Part shown: piece after piece, positions 23,862 to 31,864 of the stretch | How positions within the stretch are numbered: the first letter of the stretch is position 1 | Layout of the letters: each line of letters begins with the position of its first letter | Assembly: GCA_004298665.1 (NCBI GenBank) | Contig: SCQY01000063.1 | Location: 1-39,428, forward strand | Reading direction: 5' to 3' | DNA from: a bacterium | Lineage (GTDB): Bacteria; Vulcanimicrobiota; Vulcanimicrobiia; Vulcanimicrobiales; SCRA01 | DNA: 39,428 nt | The notes under the pieces: generated by a model | The model's input: the letters and a program-made list of their open reading frames with translations, nothing else | Told to the model about the DNA's origin: nothing | Databases searched by the model: none | Made by a program: the position numbers and the translations under genes

Positions 23862-24553
23862 GCCACGATCCGCCCATCGCGCATCTGCACGACGCGATCG
23901 GCGACACGCGCCGCCTCCTGGCTGTGCGTGACCATGAGAATCGTCTGCCCCTCGTCGGCGATCTCGCGCAGCAGAGTCAGCACCGCCGCGCCGGAGACGG
24001 AATCGAGATTGCCGGTTGGTTCGTCGGCCAGAACGATCGCCGGGCGGTGGGCGACGGCGCGCGCCACAGCCGCGCGCTGCAGCTGGCCTCCGGAGACCTG
24101 CGAGGGATACTTGCGCCCCTGCGCCGCAACGCCTACGCGCTCCAGCAGCTCGTTCACGCGACGCATTCGCCGGCGGCTAGGCTCGTGGGCCAGCACCAGC
24201 GGCAGCGCGACGTTCTCCTCCAGCGTCATGGTGGGCAGGAAATTGAAGAACTGGAAGACCGTTCCCACATGCACGCGACGGAGCGTCGTCAGGCGCTCGT
24301 CGTCGAGCTGCGAGGTGCACTCACCTGCGACGATCACCGAGCCGCGTGTCGGCACGTCGACGCAGCCGATCAGGTTGAGCAGCGTCGACTTGCCCGAACC
24401 GCTCGCACCGGCCAGGGCAACCAGCTCGCCCCGCGCCACGCGCAACTCAACGCCGCGCAGAGCCTCGACGCGCTCCTCACCGCTGCCGTAGATCTTCCAG
24501 ACGCCTTCGCAGACGATGGGATCGGCGAACGGCTCCAAACGCGGCACCCCCAT
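23858..24553 (-). CDS. ABC transporter ATP-binding protein (AttE/LolD-like)
   Basis: 231 aa nucleotide-binding subunit. It has Walker A GASGSGKST at 49-57, the FNFLPTMTLEENVALPL Q-loop region, the signature VSGGQLQRAAVARA near 145, Walker B IVLADEPTGNLDS near 162 and switch His in VTHSQEAA. The GNLDS ending and overall length match the MacB/LolD/FtsE class that partners FtsX-type permeases. I start at the ATG 24553; a TTG six bases earlier is also possible. No nearby Shine-Dalgarno was found, since the GAGGAG upstream lies within a hairpin 25 bases away. It overlaps the permease gene by 4 nt. Confidence 0.93.
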   Translation of the reverse strand: MGVPRLEPFADPIVCEGVWKIYGSGEERVEALRGVELRVARGELVALAGASGSGKSTLLNLIGCVDVPTRGSVIVAGECTSQLDDERLTTLRRVHVGTVFQFFNFLPTMTLEENVALPLVLAHEPSRRRMRRVNELLERVGVAAQGRKYPSQVSGGQLQRAAVARAVAHRPAIVLADEPTGNLDSVSGAAVLTLLREIADEGQTILMVTHSQEAARVADRVVQMRDGRIVA

Positions 24554-24568
24554 ATCCAACGACTAACG

Positions 24569-24600
24569 AGCGAAGCGACTCCTCGCGGAGCCGCCTCGCT
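24569..24600 (-). terminator. 14-bp RNA hairpin with GCGA tetraloop, ferredoxin-ABC interval
   Basis: On the minus strand, the arms at plus 24587-24600 and 24569-24582 pair for 14 bp without a gap around a GCGA (GNRA) loop. Two pairs are G-U on this strand only, and become A-C mismatches in plus-strand RNA, so the structure is strand-specific. It lies 22 nt after the ferredoxin stop and 16 nt before the ABC ATPase start. No T-tract follows, so it may be a terminator, an attenuator or an mRNA stabiliser. Confidence 0.5.
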
Positions 24601-24621
24601 GAAGATGCCGGGCGGGCCGCG

Positions 24622-24864
24622 CTACTTCTTGTAGTAGTCGGCGTTTTTCTGGATGTACGACTGCCATTTATCAGGGACATCCGTGTCCGCGTAGATCGCT
24701 TCGACGGGACACGCGGAGACGCACGCCCCACAGTCGATGCAGACCTCGGGATCGATGTAGAGTTGTTCGTCGGAGTCCGTGCCGTGAATGCAGTCGACCG
24801 GACAGACGTCGACGCACGACTTATCCTTCACACCGATGCACGGCTCGCAAATCACATAGGCCAT
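24622..24864 (-). CDS. 7Fe-type ferredoxin ([3Fe-4S][4Fe-4S])
   Basis: 80 aa cytosolic electron carrier. The N-terminal cluster site has Cys6, Cys9, Cys17, Cys21 and Cys25 in the order C-x2-C-x7-C-x3-CP-x2-C, the spacing of bacterial seven-iron ferredoxins. The second site is the standard CIDCGACVSACP. The C-terminal extension of about 25 residues (DKWQSYIQKNADYYKK) matches FdxA-type proteins. Such ferredoxins serve as low-potential donors, for example to reductases or cytochrome P450s. It is monocistronic or leads the minus-strand run, with a hairpin after the stop, and is divergent from marC. Confidence 0.95.
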   Translation of the reverse strand: MAYVICEPCIGVKDKSCVDVCPVDCIHGTDSDEQLYIDPEVCIDCGACVSACPVEAIYADTDVPDKWQSYIQKNADYYKK

Positions 24865-24965
24865 GATGAGGCGGTAACCTTTCTAGACTCTCCCCAGCGA
24901 ACCAGTCGTAGCAATCTCTCTCGGGGCCCGCATTCTCGCGGCCGGCGGCGGTGTCCTTGCCTTTC

Positions 24966-24984
24966 AGGCACGGAGGTTGCCTGC
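24966..24984 (+). promoter_or_regulatory. Small hairpin with GGAGG in its loop, marC leader
   Basis: CAGGCA and TGCCTG flank the loop CGGAGGT, forming a 6-bp hairpin upstream of marC. It displays a GGAGG, but the nearest usable starts are 21 bases (ATG 24998) or 33 bases (ATG 25010) beyond, so a ribosome-site role is uncertain. It is recorded as a structure only. Confidence 0.25.
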
Positions 24985-25009
24985 ATCATCGCAGATAATG
25001 GGACGGGCG

Positions 25010-25660
25010 ATGGCAAGCCTTTTCCACTTTACGGCTGCCGCCGTGGCGACGATCTTCACGATGGTCGATCCATTCGGCCTGGTACCCATGTATCTCGCTG
25101 CCGTCGCGGGTATGCCCGCGCCCATGCGTGGGCGCGTCCCTTTCAAGGCATCGATCGTCGCCGGCATCGTCGTTCTCTTGTCAGGGGTTGCCGGACGCGA
25201 AGTTCTCCATTTGCTGGGCATCACACTCCCCGCGTTCTCCATCTCCGGCGGGGCACTGCTGTTCCTCGTGGCACTGGACATGATCTTCGGGCGCCCCACG
25301 GGGGCGCGCGAGACCGAGCTGGAGCGCAGCGAAGCGGTCACGAGAACCGATCCCAGCGTCTTTCCCATCGCTTTTCCGATGATTGCCGGCCCCGGGAGCA
25401 TCTTGACCGTCATCCTGCTGGTCGAGCTGGCCAAAGGCGAGCCCCTCAAGCTGGCCGTGGTGATCGGGGCGCTCACGCTTGCCATCGCCACCTGCTATCT
25501 GACGATGCTCTTCGCCGAGCGGCTGATGCGTTTAGCGGGCCAGACGGGGATGCACGTGCTTACGCGCCTCTCGGGGGTCGTGCTGGCAGCACTCGCCGTC
25601 CAGTTCGTCTTGAACGGCATCACCGGCTATCTCCACCCCGACGTCATGTTGACGCCCTAG
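25010..25660 (+). CDS. MarC-family integral membrane protein
   Basis: 216 aa, six hydrophobic helices. Diagnostic MarC/UPF0056 blocks are visible: TIFTMVDPFGLVPMYLA near residue 15, SISGGALLFLVALDMIFG in the third helix, and FPIAFPMIAGPGSILTVI in the second half. The central hydrophilic loop (about 93-115) has an acidic/Arg stretch. The family was once linked to multiple antibiotic resistance, but no transport function is established. The start was chosen to place helix 1 at the N-terminus, with GGGA six bases upstream; alternatives at 24998 (ATG) and 24977 (TTG) are in frame. It is divergent from the ferredoxin. Confidence 0.9.
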   Translation: MASLFHFTAAAVATIFTMVDPFGLVPMYLAAVAGMPAPMRGRVPFKASIVAGIVVLLSGVAGREVLHLLGITLPAFSISGGALLFLVALDMIFGRPTGARETELERSEAVTRTDPSVFPIAFPMIAGPGSILTVILLVELAKGEPLKLAVVIGALTLAIATCYLTMLFAERLMRLAGQTGMHVLTRLSGVVLAALAVQFVLNGITGYLHPDVMLTP

Positions 25661-25720
25661 GAGCTGCCAGGGCCACGGGGGCCATGCGACATCGCTGCAG
25701 CCCCCTGCGTTTGGAGGTAT

Positions 25721-26476
25721 ATGAACGTTCGTTTGATGGGCAGCCTCTGCCTCATGCTCGCAGCCGCACTCCCCGCGGCTGCCGCGGCTTCGGCCGCACC
25801 CGCCCAGGAGCGGACACCGACCATCTCCGTCACCGGGACGGCCTCGGCCGTTCGTGAGCCCGACATCGCGCGCACGAGCCTCTCGGTTGAAACCAGCGGC
25901 GAGACGGCATCGGAGGCCACCCAGCAGAACGCGGCCATCGCCGCCCGCGTGCGCTCCGCCGTCGAGGGACGCGGCATCCCCGCGAGCGCGATCGTCACCC
26001 ACTACTACAGCTTGCGCTACAACCCGCGTCCCGAACCTACGCCGCAAACGGTCCCCATGCGCCGCCCGGCGGGCGCGACCGTCGTGAACGGGGAACGCTA
26101 CGGCTACGTGGTAAGCCATACGTTGGAGATCACATCCTCGCCAAATAAGGTCGGCGCCGTCATCGACGCGGCGATCGCCGCAGGTGCCACGAGCGTGGGC
26201 GGCGTCGTCTACGATCTCTCGAACCGCCACGGCGCCTATCTCGAAGCGCTGCGCCAGGCGGTAGCCGACGCGAAGTCGCAGGCTCTCGCCGCCGCGGCTG
26301 CCTCCGGGGCGCGCCTCGGCGCGACCCGCCGCATCGTCGTGGGCGGCGAGCGAGTTCTCGCTCCCATGCAAGCTCCCTCGATGAGAGCGTTGGCCGCGCA
26401 AGTCCCAACTGAGGTGACGCCGGGCGAGGTGCGCATCTTCGCCAACGTCTCCATCACCTACGAGCTCGTGAGATGA
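25721..26476 (+). CDS. Exported SIMPL-domain (DUF541) protein
   Basis: 251 aa. A signal peptide (about 1-26, MNVRLMG then hydrophobic) is followed by a SIMPL domain over nearly the whole mature chain: [22 protein letters not shown] near residue 35, a YNYRV-like central segment [13 protein letters not shown], and the C-terminal [19 protein letters not shown] proteins are periplasmic or outer-envelope, often with oxidative-stress phenotypes, but the molecular role is not settled. GGAGG precedes the ATG closely. Its TGA overlaps the ATG of the Clp-like gene (ATGA), so the two are translationally coupled, an unusual pairing. Confidence 0.9.
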   Translation: MNVRLMGSLCLMLAAALPAAAAASAAPAQERTPTISVTGTASAVREPDIARTSLSVETSGETASEATQQNAAIAARVRSAVEGRGIPASAIVTHYYSLRYNPRPEPTPQTVPMRRPAGATVVNGERYGYVVSHTLEITSSPNKVGAVIDAAIAAGATSVGGVVYDLSNRHGAYLEALRQAVADAKSQALAAAAASGARLGATRRIVVGGERVLAPMQAPSMRALAAQVPTEVTPGEVRIFANVSITYELVR

Positions 26477-28422
26477 GCGCAGCCCTCTGCCAAGCATGCG
26501 GGCAGCGTCCGGCCACCCTGTCCGACGTCACCTTCCAAAACGGCCGCGTCCTGCGCCAGAAACTCTGCACGCAGTGCGCGGCGGCACGCCGCCGAGCGAA
26601 CCTGCCGCTCGCCGGCGCCGCCCTGCTCTCCATGGGACTGGCGCTGGGCGCGGCTATCGTCGCCGACCGCATGCTGCGGCGCGGGCCAGGGCCGGCCGAG
26701 AACGGCGCCTCGTCATTACAGAGTCCGCTCGAATGGGCCAAGCGCTTGCGCGGCGGGACGCCGACGCTCTCGTCGTTCTCGCGCGATCTCAGCGCGCTGG
26801 CGGCACAGGGGCGGCTCGACCCGGTCATCGGCCGCGAGCGCGAAGTCGAGCGCGTGATCAACGTCTTGGCGCGCCGCGCCAAGAACAACCCCGTGCTGAT
26901 CGGCGAACCCGGCGTCGGCAAGACCGCCGTCGTCGAAGGGCTGGCCGCGCGCATCGTGGCCGGTGCGGTGCCCGCCGCGCTCAAGGGGAAGCGCGTGCTC
27001 GCGCTCTCCGTGGGGCCGCTCGTGGCCGGAACGAAGTATCGCGGCGAGTTCGAAGGGCGCGTGAAGCGCATCCTCGACGAGATCCGCGCCGCCTCGCGCG
27101 ACATCATTCTGTTCATCGACGAGCTCCACACGCTGGTCGGCGCGGGGAGTGCCGAGGGCTCGCTCGACCTCGCTTCGATGATCAAGCCCGAGTTGGCGCG
27201 CGGCGAGCTGCAGTGCATCGGTGCGACGACGCTCGATGAGTATCGCCGCTACGTCGAAGCGGACGCCGCATTGGAGCGGCGCTTCCAGCCCGTGTTCGTC
27301 GACGAGCCCAGCATCGAGGAGACCGTCGAGATCCTGCGCGGCTTACGCGAGCGTTACGCAGAACACCACGGCGTTGAGATCGGCGACGACGCACTGCAGG
27401 CGGCGGCAGCACTCTCCGCGCAGTACGTGGCCGAGCGTCGCCTCCCGGACAAAGCCATCGACCTCGTCGACGAGGCGGCCGCGGGAGTGGCCTTGCGCGG
27501 CGGTGGACGCGTGACGCCCGACCACGTCGCGGCCGTCGTGTCGCAGTGGACGGGCGTGCCGCAGCGCCATCTCGAGGAAGGCGAGGCGGCGCGTCTGCTC
27601 TCGCTCGAAGAGACCCTTACGCGGCGCATCATCGGCCAAGACGCCGCGGTGACCGCCGTAGCCGATGCGGTACGCCGCGCGCGTGCCGGCCTCAAGGATC
27701 CGCGGCGCCCGCTGAGCTTGCTCTTCGCCGGCCCCACGGGCGTCGGCAAGACCGAACTGGCACGCGCCTTGGCGCACTTTCTCTTCGGCTCCGACGAAGC
27801 GATGGTACGCCTGGATATGTCGGAGTACATGGAGGGCCATGCTGCTTCGCGCCTGCTAGGCGCCCCGCCGGGATACGTCGGCCACGAGGAGGCGGGCCTT
27901 TTGACGGAACCGGTGCGCCGGCGCCCGTACAGCGTCGTGCTCTTCGACGAGATCGAGAAGGCTCACCCCGACGTCGCCGGCATCCTGCTGCAGCTGCTGG
28001 ACGAAGGGCGCGTCACCGACGCCCATGGACGCACGGTGGATTTTCGCCACACGATCGTGGTCATGACAACGCATGCCGAGGATTCGACGCTTGCCTTGAC
28101 GCTCGACGAAGATTTGCTGGGACGCATCGACGAAGTGGTCCATTTCGGCACGCTGGACCTCGAGCAGCTGGCGCGCATCGTCGACCTCCACCTCGCGGAG
28201 GTAGCCGCACGCCTGCGCGAGCGCGGGGTAGAGCTGCGCGCAGACGACGCAGCGCGCATCGCACTCGCCAGCGCCGCACAGCAGGACGGCCCGGGGGCGC
28301 GCATGGTTCGCCGCACGGTCGCGCGGCTGGTCTCCAACCCGCTCTCGGCCGCTTTGCTCCGGGGCGCCTTCCCCAAGGGGAGCATCGCCCATCTCGGCGG
28401 CGATCTGAGCTTTACTTCTTGA
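26473..28422 (+). CDS. Membrane-anchored, zinc-ribbon Clp/Hsp100-type double AAA+ ATPase
   Basis: 649 aa. A ClpE/McsA-like zinc ribbon (Cys6-x2-Cys9, Cys32-x2-Cys35) is followed by one hydrophobic helix (about 44-63), then two Clp-type AAA+ modules: Walker A 144-151 (GEPGVGKT) and 420-427 (GPTGVGKT), with [13 protein letters not shown] and [14 protein letters not shown]. The ClpB coiled-coil or ClpC/UVR middle domain is absent: module 1 passes directly into WTGVP. Between the MTTHAE segment (531-536) and Arg551, the region that carries the ClpP-binding IGF/VGF loop in ClpA, ClpC and ClpE is missing. It is therefore Clp-related, but probably a ClpP-independent remodelling or disaggregation ATPase. 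The start overlaps the SIMPL stop. Confidence 0.9.
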   Translation: MSAALCQACGQRPATLSDVTFQNGRVLRQKLCTQCAAARRRANLPLAGAALLSMGLALGAAIVADRMLRRGPGPAENGASSLQSPLEWAKRLRGGTPTLSSFSRDLSALAAQGRLDPVIGREREVERVINVLARRAKNNPVLIGEPGVGKTAVVEGLAARIVAGAVPAALKGKRVLALSVGPLVAGTKYRGEFEGRVKRILDEIRAASRDIILFIDELHTLVGAGSAEGSLDLASMIKPELARGELQCIGATTLDEYRRYVEADAALERRFQPVFVDEPSIEETVEILRGLRERYAEHHGVEIGDDALQAAAALSAQYVAERRLPDKAIDLVDEAAAGVALRGGGRVTPDHVAAVVSQWTGVPQRHLEEGEAARLLSLEETLTRRIIGQDAAVTAVADAVRRARAGLKDPRRPLSLLFAGPTGVGKTELARALAHFLFGSDEAMVRLDMSEYMEGHAASRLLGAPPGYVGHEEAGLLTEPVRRRPYSVVLFDEIEKAHPDVAGILLQLLDEGRVTDAHGRTVDFRHTIVVMTTHAEDSTLALTLDEDLLGRIDEVVHFGTLDLEQLARIVDLHLAEVAARLRERGVELRADDAARIALASAAQQDGPGARMVRRTVARLVSNPLSAALLRGAFPKGSIAHLGGDLSFTS

Positions 28423-28927
28423 CGATCGCCTCGATGTGGCGCTCGATCTGGGCGGCGTCCATCTCACCCGGCTGGTAGAACACGACTCTACCGTCGCGGT
28501 CGATGAAGACGTGTACGGGGAGGGCGGAGACGCCGTACGCGGCGCCGATCGTGCCGTCACCGTCGAGCGCGACTCCGTACGGCAAGCGATACTTGCGCGA
28601 GAAGCTCAGCGCCTGCTTTGCCCCCTCGAGCTCGTCGATGCCGATCACCACCAGTCCCTTGGGCTTGAATGCGGCCGCGAGCTTCGCTAGGCTCGGTGCC
28701 TCCGCATTGCACGGCGGGCACCACGAAGCGAAGTAGTTGAGATAGACGGGATGACCCCTGAGCGCCGCGAGGCTTATGGTCCCATGGCCGCCGGCCAGCG
28801 GAAGCGTGAACACAGGTGCCGGCGCATCGCGATGCGGCGGCGCCGCGGCGATGCCGGGCGATTGGCCGGCTGCCAGAGCCGAGGCGGCAAGCGCGACGCA
28901 GAGGAGCAGTGGGCGCACGTGGATCAT
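28412..28927 (-). CDS. TlpA-like exported thioredoxin-fold protein
   Basis: 171 aa. The signal peptide (about 1-28) is followed by a TlpA/ResA-type domain: FTLPLAGGHGTISLAALRG, then NYFASWCPPCNAEAPSL with Cys70 and Cys73, and the cis-Pro loop ALPVHVFIDRDGRV. These proteins reduce or form disulfides outside the membrane, for example in cytochrome c maturation or copper-site assembly. The last 11 bases overlap the end of the convergent Clp-like gene. It follows pntB by 28 nt on the same strand, and the SCO and cupredoxin-like pair far upstream suggests an envelope copper/thiol system, though linkage is not shown. Confidence 0.9.
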   Translation of the reverse strand: MIHVRPLLLCVALAASALAAGQSPGIAAAPPHRDAPAPVFTLPLAGGHGTISLAALRGHPVYLNYFASWCPPCNAEAPSLAKLAAAFKPKGLVVIGIDELEGAKQALSFSRKYRLPYGVALDGDGTIGAAYGVSALPVHVFIDRDGRVVFYQPGEMDAAQIERHIEAIVKK

Positions 28928-28955
28928 GCGCCCCCACTTCGCCGTTCGCGACGCC

Positions 28956-30356
28956 TCAAACCTTGGCGACGGCGCCTACCAGCTTGACCACGGAGTCCTT
29001 GGCGTCGCCGAAGAGCATGGCGCACTTGGGATCGTAGAAGATCGGGTTGTCGACGCCGGCGAAGCCGGATCTCATGCTGCGCTTGAGCACCACGATCGAT
29101 TTCGCCTTGTCGACGTCGAGAATCGGCATGCCGTAGATCGGGCTGTCGCGCACCGTTCGCGCGGCGGGGTTGACCACGTCGTTCGCCCCGATCACCAGCA
29201 CCACATCCGTGCGCGGAAACTCGGGGTTGATCTGCTCCATCTCGAAGAGTTGCGTGTAGGGCACGTTGGCCTCGGCCAGCAGCACGTTCATGTGCCCCGG
29301 CATGCGCCCGGCCACGGGATGAATCGCATACTTGACGGTGACGCCCCGCTTCTCCAGCGCATCGGCGAGCTCGCGCACGTTGTGCTGTGCCTGCGCCACC
29401 GCCAGACCGTAGCCGGGAACGATGATGACCTGACCGGCATAGGCCAGCATCGTCGCCACGTCGTCGACCGTGGTAGAGCGCACCGCGCCCCCTGCTGTAC
29501 TCGCCGCGGCCTGACCGCCGCCCGCGCCGACGCCCGCGAAAAGCACGTTGAAGAGAGAACGGTTCATGGCCTTGCTCATCAACTGGGTGAGCAGCGTGCC
29601 CGAGGCACCGACGAGCGCGCCGCTGATGATGAGCACGTCGTTACCGAGTACGAAGCCGGTAAAGGCCGCGGCAAGACCGGTGAACGAGTTGAGCAGCGAG
29701 ATCACGACCGGCATATCGGCGCCGCCGATCGGCAGCACGATCAATAAGCCCAGCGCCAGCGCCGCCGCTACGAGCGCGTAGAGCGCGCCATCCCCGCCTC
29801 CGAAGCCGATGATCAGCACCGCCATCACGATAATGAAGAGCAGCACCAGCGCCGAGACGATGCGCATGCCGGGGAAGGCCACGGGGCGCCCCGACATGAT
29901 CTCCTGCAGCTTCGCGAAGGCGATGATCGAGCCGGCGAAGCTCACCGAGCCGATGACCGTGCTGAGCGCGATCGCCACCGCCACGTCCGGCGTGAATGCG
30001 AACCCGCCGCGCTCCGTCTGGAGGAAGTCCATCATCGAGACCAGCGCCGCAGCTCCGCCCCCGGCGCCGTTGAAGATGGCGACCATCTGCGGCATCGCCG
30101 TCATCTTGACGCGGCGCGCACCCACGACGCCCAAGATCGCGCCGACGACCACCCCGATGACGATGTCGCCGACGGTGTGAATCGCCCCCGATAGGACGGT
30201 CGCAGCCAAGGCCAGCACCATGCCAACGGCGGCGATCTGGTTACCCTGGCGAGCGCGGCTCGGGGAGCTCAGCCACTTCAGTCCGAGGATGAAGCAGATC
30301 CCCGTGACGAGATAGGTCAGCGTAATCCAAGGAGCCGCTGCGATTGTCTCGCTCAT
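28956..30356 (-). CDS. pntB: NAD(P) transhydrogenase beta subunit
   Basis: 466 aa. About nine transmembrane helices (to about residue 270) are followed by the cytosolic NADP-binding domain III, with VIIVPGYGLAVAQAQHNV, HPVAGRMPGHMNVLLAEA and VLVIGANDVVNPAAR. With the two alpha-subunit genes upstream it forms the proton-translocating transhydrogenase, which uses proton-motive force to drive hydride transfer from NADH to NADP+. The length is typical. Its ATG overlaps the pntA2 stop by 4 nt. The assignment is firm from the domain III motifs. Confidence 0.96.
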   Translation of the reverse strand: MSETIAAAPWITLTYLVTGICFILGLKWLSSPSRARQGNQIAAVGMVLALAATVLSGAIHTVGDIVIGVVVGAILGVVGARRVKMTAMPQMVAIFNGAGGGAAALVSMMDFLQTERGGFAFTPDVAVAIALSTVIGSVSFAGSIIAFAKLQEIMSGRPVAFPGMRIVSALVLLFIIVMAVLIIGFGGGDGALYALVAAALALGLLIVLPIGGADMPVVISLLNSFTGLAAAFTGFVLGNDVLIISGALVGASGTLLTQLMSKAMNRSLFNVLFAGVGAGGGQAAASTAGGAVRSTTVDDVATMLAYAGQVIIVPGYGLAVAQAQHNVRELADALEKRGVTVKYAIHPVAGRMPGHMNVLLAEANVPYTQLFEMEQINPEFPRTDVVLVIGANDVVNPAARTVRDSPIYGMPILDVDKAKSIVVLKRSMRSGFAGVDNPIFYDPKCAMLFGDAKDSVVKLVGAVAKV

Positions 30357-30646
30357 GATTGGGGCTTCTTCTTGAACATCTCAAGCATGCGATCGGTGAC
30401 CAGGAAGCCGCCGACCACGTTCACGGTCGCCAGCGTCACCGCTCCAATCGCCAGCGCGTGCTCCAGCGGGCCGTGGGCGACCCCGGCCACCAAGAGCGCA
30501 CCGACCAAGACGATTCCGTGAATCGCATTGGTGCCCGACATCAACGGCGTGTGCAGCAGCGTCGGCACCTTCGAGATCACCTCGAAGCCTACGAAGACGG
30601 CCAACACGAAGACCGTCAGCTCCGAAAGCAGATGAGCAGCCATCAC
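30353..30646 (-). CDS. NAD(P) transhydrogenase alpha subunit, membrane part (PntA2)
   Basis: 97 aa, three to four helices. It corresponds to the C-terminal membrane domain of PntA when alpha is split into two chains, as in Rhodospirillum-type three-gene transhydrogenases. The conserved FVGFEVISKVPTLLHTPLMSGTNAIHGIV block is diagnostic, and the tail GFLVTDRMLEMFKKK is typical. It overlaps both neighbours by 4 nt. Confidence 0.95.
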   Translation of the reverse strand: MMAAHLLSELTVFVLAVFVGFEVISKVPTLLHTPLMSGTNAIHGIVLVGALLVAGVAHGPLEHALAIGAVTLATVNVVGGFLVTDRMLEMFKKKPQS

Positions 30647-31815
30647 TTCCTCTCCGTCGTCTGCAGCAGCGCCGCCGTGGCGGCATGGAGAATCTTACCA
30701 TCGTGGGTGAGGCATGTGCCGCGCACGACTTCGTCATCGAGGTCGATGTGCAGCGCGCCGTCCTTCACGACCAGCGCCAGCAGGTTGGCGATGTTGCGGG
30801 CATAGAGTTGGCTGGCGTGCGTCGGCACGCTGCTAGGCACGTTGAGCGGGGCGATCACGGTCACGCCGTGCAGCGTCACGCTCTGCCCCGGAACGGCGCC
30901 TTCGCAGTTTCCTCCGGCCTCCGCCGCGAGATCGACCACCACGGAGCCCGGGCGCATCGCACCCAAGGTCTGATCATTGACGAGAATCGGAGCACGCTTC
31001 CCCGGGACGAGCGCGGTGGTTACGACTACGTCGCTCTCGGCGACGGCCTTGGCGACCAGTGCGCGCTCCTGTTCCTCTTCCTCATGCGTCAGCGCGCGCG
31101 CGTAGCCGCCCGCCGCCTCCGCGTCGCGCGTCGGCAGCTCCAGCGCGAGGAACGTCGCGCCGAGGCTCTCTACCTGCTCCTTCACGACGGCGCGTGTGTC
31201 GAAGGCGGTGACCACCGCGCCGAGGCGTCGCGCCGTGGCGATCGCCTGCAATCCCGCAACGCCCGCGCCTAACACCAGGACACGCGCGGGAGCAATCGTT
31301 CCAGCGGCCGTCATCAGCAGCGGAAAGAGCTTGGGCAGCTGCGCCGCGGCGAGAATGACGGCCTTGTAGCCGGCCACCGTGCTCATCGACGAGAGGGCGT
31401 CCATGCTCTGCGCACGCGAGATGCGCGGAATCAGCTCCATCGCCAGCGTCGTCACGCCGCGCTCGGCGAGTGCGCGCGCCCGTTGCGGATCGCCCAACGG
31501 ATTAACGAAGGAGACCAGCACGCTCCCTGGGCGCAAGCGCGCGATCTCTTCGTCGCTCGGGCGTGCCACCTTGGTGACGATGTCGGCGCTTGCCCAGAGA
31601 GCTGCACCGTCGACGACGATCTCCGCGCCCGCCTCGCGGAATGCTTCATCGGTGAAGCCGGCCGATGTGCCGGCGGAAGACTCGACGGAGACGCGCGCAC
31701 CGAGCGCGACGAGACGTGATATCGTACCGGGAACGGCGGCGACACGGCGCTCACCTTCCACAGTTTCACGCGGGACGGCAATAAGCAACCCATCCATGCA
31801 TGCGGGTTGGACCAA
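30643..31815 (-). CDS. NAD(P) transhydrogenase alpha subunit, NAD-binding part (PntA1)
   Basis: About 390 aa soluble domain I subunit. The N-terminal alanine-dehydrogenase-like half (AVPRETVEGERRVAAVPG) is followed by the NAD loop LVLGAGVAGLQAIATARRLGAVVTAFDTR, then ESLGATFLALE and GAMRPGSVVVDLAAEAGGNCE. It binds NAD(H) and docks on the membrane subunits. The start is ambiguous: AAGGAGG at plus 31827-31833 is 11 bases before a TTG at 31815, whereas the in-frame ATG at 31797 has the more usual N-terminus but no ribosome site. I report the TTG. The serine hydrolase gene lies 49 nt upstream on the same strand. Confidence 0.94.
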   Translation of the reverse strand: MVQPACMDGLLIAVPRETVEGERRVAAVPGTISRLVALGARVSVESSAGTSAGFTDEAFREAGAEIVVDGAALWASADIVTKVARPSDEEIARLRPGSVLVSFVNPLGDPQRARALAERGVTTLAMELIPRISRAQSMDALSSMSTVAGYKAVILAAAQLPKLFPLLMTAAGTIAPARVLVLGAGVAGLQAIATARRLGAVVTAFDTRAVVKEQVESLGATFLALELPTRDAEAAGGYARALTHEEEEQERALVAKAVAESDVVVTTALVPGKRAPILVNDQTLGAMRPGSVVVDLAAEAGGNCEGAVPGQSVTLHGVTVIAPLNVPSSVPTHASQLYARNIANLLALVVKDGALHIDLDDEVVRGTCLTHDGKILHAATAALLQTTERK

Positions 31816-31864
31816 GGGAGGGGGAGCCTCCTTCTACCGAGCGAGGGTATTGCACGTCGCACGG

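Noticed and set aside
24622-24864. Ferredoxin as a plain 2[4Fe-4S] protein
   Set aside because: The C-x7-C-x3-CP spacing of the first site and the long C-terminal extension fit the 7Fe type better.
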